Below, piece after piece: positions 56,359 through 64,000 of a stretch of 64,000 nucleotides of DNA. A model generated the notes under the pieces. The model did no database searches and was not told the origin of the DNA. It saw only the letters and a list, made by a program, of their open reading frames with translations. The DNA lies in NCBI GenBank assembly GCA_021838445.1, contig JAKCDU010000001.1, positions 136,889-200,888 of the forward strand. Direction: 5' to 3'. Position numbers and translations under genes: made by a program. This DNA is from Actinomycetes bacterium. GTDB taxonomy: Bacteria; Actinomycetota; Acidimicrobiia; Acidimicrobiales; Palsa-688. The stretch's first letter is position 1. Every line of letters starts with the position of its first letter.

Positions 56359-58158
56359 CTAGCTGTCGGCCTCGGTGTTGGCGGCGTCGCTGGCCGGGGC
56401 GTCGCTGGCCGGGGCGTCGCCGGCCGGGGCGTCGCTGGCCGGGGCGTCGCCGGCCGGGGCGTCGCCGGCCGGGGCGGCATGGCTGCCTTCGTCGGCATGC
56501 GCCGCGTCGGCCGCCGCGTCAGTTGCGGGGGCTGCCTCGGCGGTGGTGACGTCGGCCGGTCCTGCTTCGGCGGCTGCTCCCACGATGCCTCGCGCCGGCG
56601 GGACGTCCGGGGCGCCGGCGGGCTCTGACGAGGTCCCCTGTCCGGCAGGGGCGGGCGGGGAGGCCTCGGTCTGCTCGCTGCGAGCCTCGGTTCCATTCGG
56701 CCGACCCGTCTCGCTGCGCCGGCCAGGGCGGCTGCCCGCCGGGCGGCTGCCCGCCGGCCGGTCCTGGGAGCGTCGCCGGCCGGGGATGGGGGCGGGGGGC
56801 GGGGGAATAGCTACGCCCAGCAGCTTGGCCAGGGCGGGGATGTTGCCCGAGTACTGGTGGGCAGCCCGCTTGAGATCGGGCGGGGCGTTGTCGGGTAGCC
56901 CGGTGGGGACCACGGCCCGCCGGATGGGCGACTCCGCCACTGCCTCGAGCAGGGAGGCCCACAGCTCGGGAGGGGTCTCGGGCGACAGGGTGGCTCCGGC
57001 CGCGGCGGTCAGACGATCGGCCAGCTCGGCCTCGAGGCGGGCCCCGGCGTCAGGCGGCCGGGCCGACAGCCGGACGGCCCGTACCACCCGGCCGGCGTCC
57101 AGTTGAGTGGTGATGTCGGCGGTCCAGGTGGCGTGGAGCTTGGCCACCCGGGATTCGATGGCTTCGCGCAGGGTGGCGGCCAGCGCCCGGCTCTCGTCGT
57201 CGCGGGCGAGGTCGGACCCGGCGACGACCGAGCGAAGATCGCGCATCGAGATGTCGGCCACGGCGGCGGCTGCGGCTTCGGCCCGGTCCCGCCACTCGGC
57301 GGCCCGGAGGCGGGGGAGCAGGGACTCGGCCAGCGCCAGCAGCGCCTCGGAGTTGGGAGCCGCCCGACCGTCGGCTTCGGCCTTTTCCCGCTCGAGGTGC
57401 AGCGCCGTGCGCACCGCAGGTATCCCACCCCTGAGCAGGTGCTCGGCTATGGGCTGATGCTCGGGGGGAAGCGAGTCCATGACCGCCCGGCGGTGGGTCG
57501 AGCCAGGGTTGAGGCGTCGGGCCTTGGAACGGTCGAGGTGCTCGGCCTGCGAGGACGTACGACCCGCGCCCCGCCGGTCGGAGTCGGGGCCCGGCCGACT
57601 GGCGGCACCCTCCCGGGCGCGCCCCTCACGGCTGCGGCTGTCGGGGGGTCCCGAGTCGCCCCCCGGTCCGGCGTCGCGGCGGGGACCGGCCTCTCGGCGG
57701 GGTCCGGCGTCACGGCGCGGGCGCCCGTCGGTGGAATCGCCCGAAGGGGCACCGTCACGGCGGGGCCTTCCGAGGTCACCCCGGGGACGGCCGTCCCCGG
57801 TACGCCCCGGGCCGCGGTCACGCCGCCGGGAGTCGTCGCCGTCGCGGGGGCGATCCCGCCGTTCGGCGCGACCCACGAGCTGAGTCGTCACGGGTGGGGT
57901 GTCGGGACGGCTCGGGCCCACGACCTCGATGCGTTGGGCCTGGGGACGGTCCTCGCGCTTGGGCGCGGTCACCGAGGTGATGACGATGCCTTCGAGCTCG
58001 AATTCGGCCTCGGCCTTGACGGTGTCGCCGGCCTTGGCCCCTTCGTAGAGCAATCCGCCGTCCAGCACTCCCTTGGGCTCCCGGGCCCCAGCGGCGCGCC
58101 AGGTCCATGTGCCGTCAGGGCGCGCGCTAGTCAGCTCTATGTCAATTCTACGGGGCAC
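56359..58158 (-). CDS. uncharacterised 599-aa protein: N-terminal beta-rich domain, Arg/Gly/Asp-rich disordered linker, helical domain, PA(S/G)DA repeats
   Basis: MPRRIDIELTSARPDGTWTWRAAGAREPKGVLDGGLLYEGAKAGDTVKAEAEFELEGIVITSVTAP; long single ORF, GDAPASDA tail. Confidence 0.72.
   Translation of the reverse strand: MPRRIDIELTSARPDGTWTWRAAGAREPKGVLDGGLLYEGAKAGDTVKAEAEFELEGIVITSVTAPKREDRPQAQRIEVVGPSRPDTPPVTTQLVGRAERRDRPRDGDDSRRRDRGPGRTGDGRPRGDLGRPRRDGAPSGDSTDGRPRRDAGPRREAGPRRDAGPGGDSGPPDSRSREGRAREGAASRPGPDSDRRGAGRTSSQAEHLDRSKARRLNPGSTHRRAVMDSLPPEHQPIAEHLLRGGIPAVRTALHLEREKAEADGRAAPNSEALLALAESLLPRLRAAEWRDRAEAAAAAVADISMRDLRSVVAGSDLARDDESRALAATLREAIESRVAKLHATWTADITTQLDAGRVVRAVRLSARPPDAGARLEAELADRLTAAAGATLSPETPPELWASLLEAVAESPIRRAVVPTGLPDNAPPDLKRAAHQYSGNIPALAKLLGVAIPPPPAPIPGRRRSQDRPAGSRPAGSRPGRRSETGRPNGTEARSEQTEASPPAPAGQGTSSEPAGAPDVPPARGIVGAAAEAGPADVTTAEAAPATDAAADAAHADEGSHAAPAGDAPAGDAPASDAPAGDAPASDAPASDAANTEADS
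56386..56475. repeat. six exact-length 15-bp tandem repeats (GTCGCYGGCCGGGGC)
   Basis: Units at 56386, 56401, 56416, 56431, 56446, 56461 differing only T/C at position 6 (T,T,C,T,C,C); encode PA(S/G)DA on minus strand. Confidence 0.95.
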
Positions 58159-58224
58159 ACCCCTTACGCTATCGAAACCAGGAGGTCCCTGTACCAGGTG
58201 CGGCGCGCTTGGCTAGCCTCAGCC

Positions 58225-58920
58225 ATGGCCGACGTTCCCGTGCTGATGGTTCATGGCTTCGCCTCGTCATTCGAACGCAACTGGCGGGAGCCCGGTTGGG
58301 TGGACGTTCTCGAGGATGAGGGCCACCGGGTGTTCGGGGTGGACATCCTCGGTCACGGGGACGCGCCCAAGCCCACCGAGCCGGAGGCCTACCGGGATAT
58401 CGACCTCGGCGTGGAGAACGCCCTGCCTGAATCCGGCCAGGTTGATGCCGTCGGCTTCAGCATGGGAGGCCAGCTGCTGCTCCGGGTGGCTTCGCGGGTG
58501 CCGGGGCGGTTCCGCCGGATCGCTCTCGGCGGAGTCGGGGACAATGTGTTCGGCGGATCCACCGCCGAGGCGGCGGCGGTGGCCATCGAGGAGGGCCGGG
58601 CGCTCGGCCTCGACGACGAGGGGGTGGAGGGGCACGAGGCCCTCGGCGCCTTCGCCCGCTTCGCCCAGGCCCCCGGCAATGATCCGGCCGCCCTGGCCGC
58701 CTGCATGCGCCGGCCCGAGCAGCGCCTCACCGAGCAGGACCTGGCCCGGGTGACGGTACCGGTGCTGGTGGTCCTCGGCGACCGCGACTTCGCCGGACCG
58801 GCCGAACGGCTCGTGGCGGCCCTGCCCGAGGCGCGCCTGGTGACCCTTACAGGCGCCGACCATTTCGGCACGCCCAAGGACTTCCGCTTCATCGAGGCGG
58901 TGGTGGACTTCCTCCGCTAG
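58225..58920 (+). CDS. alpha/beta hydrolase
   Basis: PVLMVHGFASSFERNWREPGW, VDILGHGDAPKP, VDAVGFSMGGQLLLRVASRVP, VLVVLGDRDFAGPAERL, GADHFGTPKDFRF. Confidence 0.88.
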   Translation: MADVPVLMVHGFASSFERNWREPGWVDVLEDEGHRVFGVDILGHGDAPKPTEPEAYRDIDLGVENALPESGQVDAVGFSMGGQLLLRVASRVPGRFRRIALGGVGDNVFGGSTAEAAAVAIEEGRALGLDDEGVEGHEALGAFARFAQAPGNDPAALAACMRRPEQRLTEQDLARVTVPVLVVLGDRDFAGPAERLVAALPEARLVTLTGADHFGTPKDFRFIEAVVDFLR

Positions 58921-58937
58921 CTACTAGCGTGGCCTGA

Positions 58938-59063
58938 ATGGGTCGAGGAGCACGTTCAACCGTCCGCTGGAAGCACGATCGTATTCGACGCAAGAAGGCG
59001 CGCGACGCCCGGGCGAAGGTCGCCAAAGGCGACGCCCGCAAGTCCGCGTCGCCGACCAGCTGA
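58938..59063 (+). CDS. very short basic protein (41 aa), possibly ribosome-associated
   Basis: MGRGARSTVRWKHDRIRRKKARDARAKVAKGDARKSASPTS; TAGCGT box 7 nt upstream of ATG and a 7-bp hairpin after the stop. Below the ORF-track length cutoff. Confidence 0.55.
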   Translation: MGRGARSTVRWKHDRIRRKKARDARAKVAKGDARKSASPTS

Positions 59064-59076
59064 ACCTTCCTGTAGG

Positions 59077-59098
59077 GCCACCCGGCTGATGGGGTGGC
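59077..59098 (+). terminator. hairpin downstream of short basic ORF
   Basis: GCCACCC (59077-59083) / GGGTGGC (59092-59098). Confidence 0.45.
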
Positions 59099-59265
59099 AA
59101 TCGACTCGGTGACCCCGGGTCCTCGCTGACCCGGGTTATTACTGATAACTGTGATTATCCGTAACAGAATGGTCGAGGACTCCTGAGGGAGGACTCCGGA
59201 GGTCGGCGCCACGACTTTTCGACTGTCTCAAGTGCGGCGGGGGTCGGGTCGATGTAGGGGCGGCG

Positions 59266-59850
59266 ATGCCTGGGGGTTCTGATCGTCTGTCGCCGGGACA
59301 GGTGGACACCGTGTTGGAAGCGGCCGTCCTCGGCGCGGCATGGGCGTTCGAAGCCCTGTACCGCCACTTCGCGCCGGCCGTGGTCGGCTACCTGCGGGTG
59401 CAGGGCGTCTGGGATCCCGAGGATCTCTCCAGCGAGGTGTTCCTGGCCGTGTTCCAGGGCCTCAGCGCTTTCACCGGCGGGGCGGGCGAATTCCGCACGT
59501 GGCTGTTCGCCATCACCTACCGCAAGGTCATCGACGACCGGCGGCGCTCCAGCCGCCGTCCCCTTCCCGCCGGCAGCGCCGGCGCCGTCGCCGCAGCCAG
59601 CGGCGACGACACCGAATCGGCGGTGATGGCCGGGCTCGAAGCCGAGCGGGTGGCTCAACTGTGCCAGCAGTTGTCGGCCGACCAGCGAGACGTGATCCTG
59701 CTCCGGCTGCTCGGCGACCTCAGCGTCGAAGAGACGGCGTCGGCGATCGGCAAGTCGGCCAGCGCCGTCAACGCGCTGCAGCACCGGGGGCTGCAGGCAT
59801 TGAAGAAGGTGCTGAACTCAGAAATCTCGGCTCAGGCCGCATGGCAATGA
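59266..59850 (+). CDS. ECF-type sigma-70 family RNA polymerase sigma factor
   Basis: FEALYRHFAPAVVGYLRVQGVWDPEDLSSEVFLAVFQGLSAF...EFRTWLFAITYRKVIDDRRR; region 4 QRDVILLRLLGDLSVEETASAIGKSASAVNALQHRGLQALKK. Confidence 0.92.
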   Translation: MPGGSDRLSPGQVDTVLEAAVLGAAWAFEALYRHFAPAVVGYLRVQGVWDPEDLSSEVFLAVFQGLSAFTGGAGEFRTWLFAITYRKVIDDRRRSSRRPLPAGSAGAVAAASGDDTESAVMAGLEAERVAQLCQQLSADQRDVILLRLLGDLSVEETASAIGKSASAVNALQHRGLQALKKVLNSEISAQAAWQ

Positions 59851-60791
59851 GCCACGACGGCGATTACGGGGCTGAGATGCGCAAGCCCCGAGCGTTGAGC
59901 GACCGCCAGGTCGAGGACTTCTTCACCGGCAGCGTGGCCGGTGAGGACCTCCTCACCTCGTTCGCCCATGCCGCCCGGGCGGCGGCTACCGGGCCAGCTC
60001 CCCTCCCCACCGGAGAGCTGGCCCGGATCCTGGCCGACGGTCTCACCATCGACAAAGGCGACCTGCCGGTGATGGCAGCCAGCAAAGCATCCGGGCCTCG
60101 AGGAGAGGTGTCCGGGCTACCGAAATGGAGAAGACCCATCGTGGCCACCACAACGTTGATCACCACCCTCATCGCCAAGGTCGGCATGGCCAGCGCCGCG
60201 GCCAAGGCCGGACTGGCCACTGCTGCTCTGGCCGGCGCGTTCACCGCCGCCGGTGCCGCCGGCGCTCTGCCGGCGCCCGTGCAGAACGCCGTCTCACACG
60301 CCGTCTCCGCGGTCACCCCGGTCCACCTGCCCACCACCGCTAACAGCCACGCCAACCCGGGGACCCACCAACCCAGCAGCCAAAGCGGTACTCACGGCCG
60401 GCCGACCTCGCCGGGCAGCGGCGGCCTGGCCCAGGCCAACAGCGGCCCCGCGGCCGGTCACGCTCCCACCAGCACCCCCGGCGGCAAGCCCTCCAGCGTC
60501 GATAGCGGCCGGCCGACCTCGCCGGGCAGCGGCGGCCTGGCCCAGGCCAACAGCGGCCCCGCGGCCGGTCACGCTCCCACCAGCACCCCGGCCGCGGCGG
60601 GCAGCGCCAGCTCGAGAGCCAACGGCGCGCCGCCGGCGCCGTTCGCCTCCGCGGAGCCGTCCGGCCACGGCGTTGGTCAGGCCGGATCAACCCCCCCTGC
60701 CGGCAGCTCGGCCGCCACGAGCCGCATCCCGACCAGCCTCCCGGCTTCCGGCAGCGCCTCCCACCCCGCCGGCCCCACCTCCCGCCCCTGA
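59841..60791 (+). CDS. putative membrane anti-sigma factor / sigma-linked protein with Pro/Ser/Thr-rich tail
   Basis: Overlaps sigma gene; LSDRQVEDFFTGSVAGEDLLTSFAHAARAAAT, one TM helix, low-complexity C-terminal region with 28-aa duplication. Confidence 0.65.
   Translation: MAMSHDGDYGAEMRKPRALSDRQVEDFFTGSVAGEDLLTSFAHAARAAATGPAPLPTGELARILADGLTIDKGDLPVMAASKASGPRGEVSGLPKWRRPIVATTTLITTLIAKVGMASAAAKAGLATAALAGAFTAAGAAGALPAPVQNAVSHAVSAVTPVHLPTTANSHANPGTHQPSSQSGTHGRPTSPGSGGLAQANSGPAAGHAPTSTPGGKPSSVDSGRPTSPGSGGLAQANSGPAAGHAPTSTPAAAGSASSRANGAPPAPFASAEPSGHGVGQAGSTPPAGSSAATSRIPTSLPASGSASHPAGPTSRP
60395..60589 (+). repeat. 84-bp perfect direct repeat, 111 bp apart
   Basis: 60395-60478 identical to 60506-60589; encodes GRPTSPGSGGLAQANSGPAAGHAPTSTP twice. 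Confidence 0.93.
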
Positions 60792-60799
60792 CCCACCAG

Positions 60800-60862
60800 C
60801 CACGGCCAGAGCCGTGGGCAGCCGCGAAGCCGGAGCGGACCGCGCCGACGGTCCGCTCCGGC
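60800..60862 (+). terminator. tandem hairpins downstream of anti-sigma gene
   Basis: CCACGGC-caga-GCCGTGG (60800-60817) followed by 13-bp perfect stem GCCGGAGCGGACC-gcgccgac-GGTCCGCTCCGGC (60829-60862); no U-tract. Confidence 0.65.
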
Positions 60863-61038
60863 GCGCCACCCCCGCACCGGGTGCACTCCTGCCCGGAGGT
60901 CCCACGCGGTCGGGCACGCAGGTCCGGCACAGGAGGTTCCGATGGCGTCGTCCTGTCGGGCGACGGGCTGCGGCCCGGCCGCGGGCCGTCCACCCTCCCC
61001 GGTTCCGGCGGCGGCGGCCGGTAGCCTCCAAGGCTGGA

Positions 61039-62139
61039 ATGGCCCGCTCCCGCCCGACGCCGACGATCGTCGCCCGGCGCCGCCTCGGATCCGACTCGGC
61101 GCTTTCCGACGCCTTGGAGCACTGGCTGCTGACCCTCGGCGCGGCCAAGCCGTCCCCCGCCACGCTGGCCGCCTACCGGCGCGACATCGAAGGCGTCGGT
61201 GGACGCCTGGCGGTGATCGAGGGACTCGCCGACCCGGCCGCGCTGGACGGCGCCGACCCGGTCGCCCAGACCCTGGGCGCGGTCCGGGTGCGGGACCTGG
61301 GGCGCCAGGCCCTGGTCGCGGCGTTCGCCTCGTGGGCCACCGACCATGCCTCGTCGTCGGTTCGCCGGGCCCACTCGGCGTGGTCGGGACTGTTCGACCA
61401 TCTCGTCGCCGAGCAGGTCGTCGAGGGCAACCCGATGGCCGCCGTGCCCAAACCCAAGAGCCCGTCCACCCTCCCCCGCTCCATCCGGGCCGAGGGGGCC
61501 GTGGGTCGCCTCCTGGCCGTGGCCTCCGAAGCCGACCCGCGCGCCCGCCAGCCCTGGCCGGCGCGCGACCTGGCTCTGGTCGCCACCTTCTGCGTCACGG
61601 GCATCCGCGAGGCCGAGGCCGCCGGGCTGTCCATAGGCGGCCTGGTCGGCGATCGGGGGGCCCGCCGATTCGAGGTCAGGGGGAAGGGCGACAAGGTGCG
61701 GCCCGTCCCCCTCGAACCCGCTCTGGACCAGGTTCTGGACACCTATCTGGAGGAGCGGACCCGACGCTTCCCCGACCACGACCTCGACCACCCGGCCACC
61801 CCGCTGTTCGTCGACGGTCGGGGGCGGCGCCTGACCGTCCACCAGATCCGGTACCTGGTGGAGCGGCTGTACGTGCGGGCCGGTATCCGGGCCCAGATAC
61901 CGGCCGGGGCGCTGGTCCACGCGCTGCGCCACACCTTTGCCACCTCGGCTCTGGAGGCCGGGGCCGACGTGGTGGAGCTGCAGGAGTTGCTCGGCCACGC
62001 CAGCCTCGAGACCACCCGCCGCTACCTGTCGGCCACGGCCCAGGGACTACGCCACGTGATCAGGTCCCATCCCAGCTCGGCGGCTCTGCGGGAGGCCACC
62101 TCACGACCGGTTCCGGGCCCGGGGCGCGACGGCGCCTAG
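61039..62139 (+). CDS. tyrosine recombinase (XerC/XerD-like)
   Basis: Core-binding domain then catalytic R (CVTGIREAE), K (GKGDKVRPV), HxxR (HALRHTFATS), H (LLGHASLETT), Y (RRYLSA). Confidence 0.88.
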   Translation: MARSRPTPTIVARRRLGSDSALSDALEHWLLTLGAAKPSPATLAAYRRDIEGVGGRLAVIEGLADPAALDGADPVAQTLGAVRVRDLGRQALVAAFASWATDHASSSVRRAHSAWSGLFDHLVAEQVVEGNPMAAVPKPKSPSTLPRSIRAEGAVGRLLAVASEADPRARQPWPARDLALVATFCVTGIREAEAAGLSIGGLVGDRGARRFEVRGKGDKVRPVPLEPALDQVLDTYLEERTRRFPDHDLDHPATPLFVDGRGRRLTVHQIRYLVERLYVRAGIRAQIPAGALVHALRHTFATSALEAGADVVELQELLGHASLETTRRYLSATAQGLRHVIRSHPSSAALREATSRPVPGPGRDGA

Positions 62140-62245
62140 GTCCCCGGGCCCGAGCGTGGTTGGACTCCGGGGGCGCGACAGCGCTCCGGTCCTAATCGGG
62201 AACGATGGCGGTTGGGTTCCGGGCCGCCCGGGGTAACCGGGCCGA

Positions 62246-63775
62246 TCAGGAGGCGTCGTGGGCGGCCACCGCGTCCCAGGTCGGTAGCAGCACCCGGGCG
62301 GCGAGGGCCTCGTCCACCCGCCCGACGGGGGTGGTGCGCGGCGCCGCCGCCCCCTCCCCCGGCTCGTCACCGGCGATGGCGATCAGAGCGTCGGCCAGAG
62401 CTCCGAGCGTCTCCGGGCTCTCGGTCTCGGTGGGCTCGATCATCAGGGCCTCGTCGACGATCAGGGGGAAGTAGACCGTCGGGGCGTGGAAGCCCTTCTC
62501 CAGGAGCCGCTTGCCCACATCGAGGGCCCGCATCCCGCGGTCCTTCTTGAGGGTCGTGGTCGAGGCTACGAACTCGTGCATGTTGGGCCGGTCGTAGGGT
62601 AGGTCGTAGGTGCCGCGCAGCCGGTGGCGGAGCCAGTTGGCGTTGAGGACGGCCCCCTCGGCCACCCGGCGCAAGCCGTCGCCACCGTTGGCCAGGATGT
62701 AGGAATAGGCCCGGGCCAGGGCCAGGGCGTTCCCGTACCAGGTGTGGACCCGCCCGATGGAGCGGGACGGGGTCCGCCAGGCGAAGGTGCCGTCGTCGCC
62801 CCGGGCCGGGACCGGCCCGGGGAGAAACTCAGCGAGACGCTCCGACACGGCCACCGGCCCGGCCCCGGGACCGCCGCCGCCGTGGGGCACGGCGAAAGTC
62901 TTGTGCAGGTTCATGTGCACGATGTCGAAGCCCATGTCCCCCGGCCGGGTGACGCCGAGGATGGCGTTGAGGTTGGCGCCGTCGTAGTACAGCAACCCGC
63001 CGACCTCGTGCACCGCCTCGGCGATCGCGGCGATGTCCTCCTCGAACAGGCCGAGGGTATTGGGATTGGTGAGCATGATGCCGGCCACGTCACTGTCGAG
63101 ACGGGCCCGGAGGGCCTCGAGGTCGACCAGGCCCCGCTCGTCGGAGGGGACCGTGACCGTCTGGTAGCCGCCGAGGGTCACCGACGCCGGGTTGGTGCCG
63201 TGAGCCGAGTCCGGAATGATGATCTTGGTGCGCCGCTCGCCCCGCGATTCGTGCCAGGCCCTCATGAGCAGCAGGCCGGTGAGCTCACCGGCGGCCCCGG
63301 CGGGGGGTTGCAGGGTGCAGGCGTGCATGCCCGTGACCTCGCAGAGGCTGTCGCCGAGCGACCAGAGCAGCTCCAACCAGCCCTGGGCCAGAGCGGCCGG
63401 CGTGGCCGGGTGGACGGCGGCCAGGCCCGGTAGGGAGGCGGCGTCGTCGCACAGCTTGGGGTTGTACTTCATGGTGCACGAACCGAGCGGGTAGGCGCCG
63501 AGGTCCACCGAGTACTGGCGGTGGGTGAGGCGGGTCACGTGGGCCACGAGGTCGCGCTCGGAGACCTCGGTGAGCGCGACCGGCTCGGGCCGCAGGTACC
63601 CGGCCGGTACGAGCTCCTCGGCGGTCCACTCGGGAAGGCCCGTGGTCCGGAAGGAGAAGGACCGTCGGCCTTCGCTCGAGAACTCGAAGATGGTCGGCTC
63701 GTGGTCCCGTCCGAGCAGCGGGGCGCTGGTCGCCCGACCGCCGGGAGCGGCTGCTGTGGGTGTGACGGAGCTCAT
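62246..63775 (-). CDS. gcvPB: glycine dehydrogenase (decarboxylating) subunit 2
   Basis: YPLGSCTMKYNPK, PDSAHGTNPASVTLGGY, MLTNPNTLGLFEEDI, YYDGANLNAILGVTRPGDMGFDIVHMNLHKTFAVPHGGGGPGAGPV. Confidence 0.95.
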   Translation of the reverse strand: MSSVTPTAAAPGGRATSAPLLGRDHEPTIFEFSSEGRRSFSFRTTGLPEWTAEELVPAGYLRPEPVALTEVSERDLVAHVTRLTHRQYSVDLGAYPLGSCTMKYNPKLCDDAASLPGLAAVHPATPAALAQGWLELLWSLGDSLCEVTGMHACTLQPPAGAAGELTGLLLMRAWHESRGERRTKIIIPDSAHGTNPASVTLGGYQTVTVPSDERGLVDLEALRARLDSDVAGIMLTNPNTLGLFEEDIAAIAEAVHEVGGLLYYDGANLNAILGVTRPGDMGFDIVHMNLHKTFAVPHGGGGPGAGPVAVSERLAEFLPGPVPARGDDGTFAWRTPSRSIGRVHTWYGNALALARAYSYILANGGDGLRRVAEGAVLNANWLRHRLRGTYDLPYDRPNMHEFVASTTTLKKDRGMRALDVGKRLLEKGFHAPTVYFPLIVDEALMIEPTETESPETLGALADALIAIAGDEPGEGAAAPRTTPVGRVDEALAARVLLPTWDAVAAHDAS

Positions 63776-64000
63776 CAGCGGACCACCTTCTCGAAGCAGG
63801 ACACGTAATTGTCGATCTCGGCCTTCGTGCGCCGCTCGGTGACGGCTACGAGGAGGGCGTCACCGGAGTCGGTGACCACTCCCCCGTCGAGCCCTACGGG
63901 CACCCCGGCGAGGAACCCCTCGTCGGCCATCCGCTCCACCACCACGGTGGCCGGCACCGGGGTACGCAGGGCGAACTCCCGCAGGGTGGGGGCATCTGTG
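63775..64000 (-). CDS. gcvPA: glycine dehydrogenase (decarboxylating) subunit 1, C-terminal part (start beyond window)
   Basis: VVVERMADEGFLAGVPVGLDGGVVTDSGDALLVAVTERRTKAEIDNYVSCFEKVVR; TGATG overlap with gcvPB. Confidence 0.82.
   Translation of the reverse strand, partial: TDAPTLREFALRTPVPATVVVERMADEGFLAGVPVGLDGGVVTDSGDALLVAVTERRTKAEIDNYVSCFEKVVR

Noticed and set aside
57103-58224. Upstream extension of the 57103-58920 ORF
   Set aside because: Antisense to the repeat-rich 599-aa gene; the hydrolase fold begins at MADVPVLMVHGF (58225) preceded by a TAGCCT box.
61039-62139. Tyrosine recombinase as the integrase of a mobile element
   Set aside because: No tRNA/att-like direct repeats, phage or conjugation genes or composition shift seen; better fits a XerC/D-like housekeeping recombinase.

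Overview
High-GC actinobacterial chromosome segment; gene content (Pup-proteasome, Tat/HelY, OpcA, mycofactocin-type oxidoreductases) suggests an Acidimicrobiia-like organism (inference). It is almost fully coding. Main blocks: (1) M20 peptidase, TAP-type hydrolase lipoprotein and glcDEF; (2) a 12-gene, mostly overlapping minus-strand unit from tkt-tal-zwf-opcA-pgl through a LOG protein into two FadH/OYE-type oxidoreductases and an EtfA/FixC/FixX/EtfB electron-transfer module resembling mycofactocin-associated families; (3) an operon with a TtuB-like sulfur carrier, TtuA-like thiolase and TrmI (T-loop tRNA modification), then a MarP-like protease; (4) the Pup-proteasome system (ferredoxin, arc/mpa, dop, pup, prcB, prcA) separated from pafA-pafB-pafC by an inserted acetate module (ActP-like symporter, DUF485-like protein, LytS/LytTR two-component system, SatP, Acs); (5) lepB, tatB, tatC, helY, long ThyX, LysM/SLT; (6) DUF4193-like hyperacidic protein, GNAT, NUDIX, a large repeat-rich uncharacterised protein, ECF sigma/anti-sigma, a tyrosine recombinase and gcvPB/gcvPA. 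Most notable: three LytTR-consensus direct repeats at exact 21-bp spacing in the acetate divergent region; a TtuB-like carrier ending GGAQ instead of GG; helY lacking any ATG/GTG/TTG start but with an ACG ideally placed after a Shine-Dalgarno; a recurrent TAGNNT box 5-11 nt upstream of start codons (leaderless transcription); a leaderless Arg/Pro-rich uORF overlapping the dop start; and several precise tandem repeats and large hairpins. No rRNA, recognisable tRNA, IS element, prophage or CRISPR was found. No searches were run; all family calls are from reading motifs.
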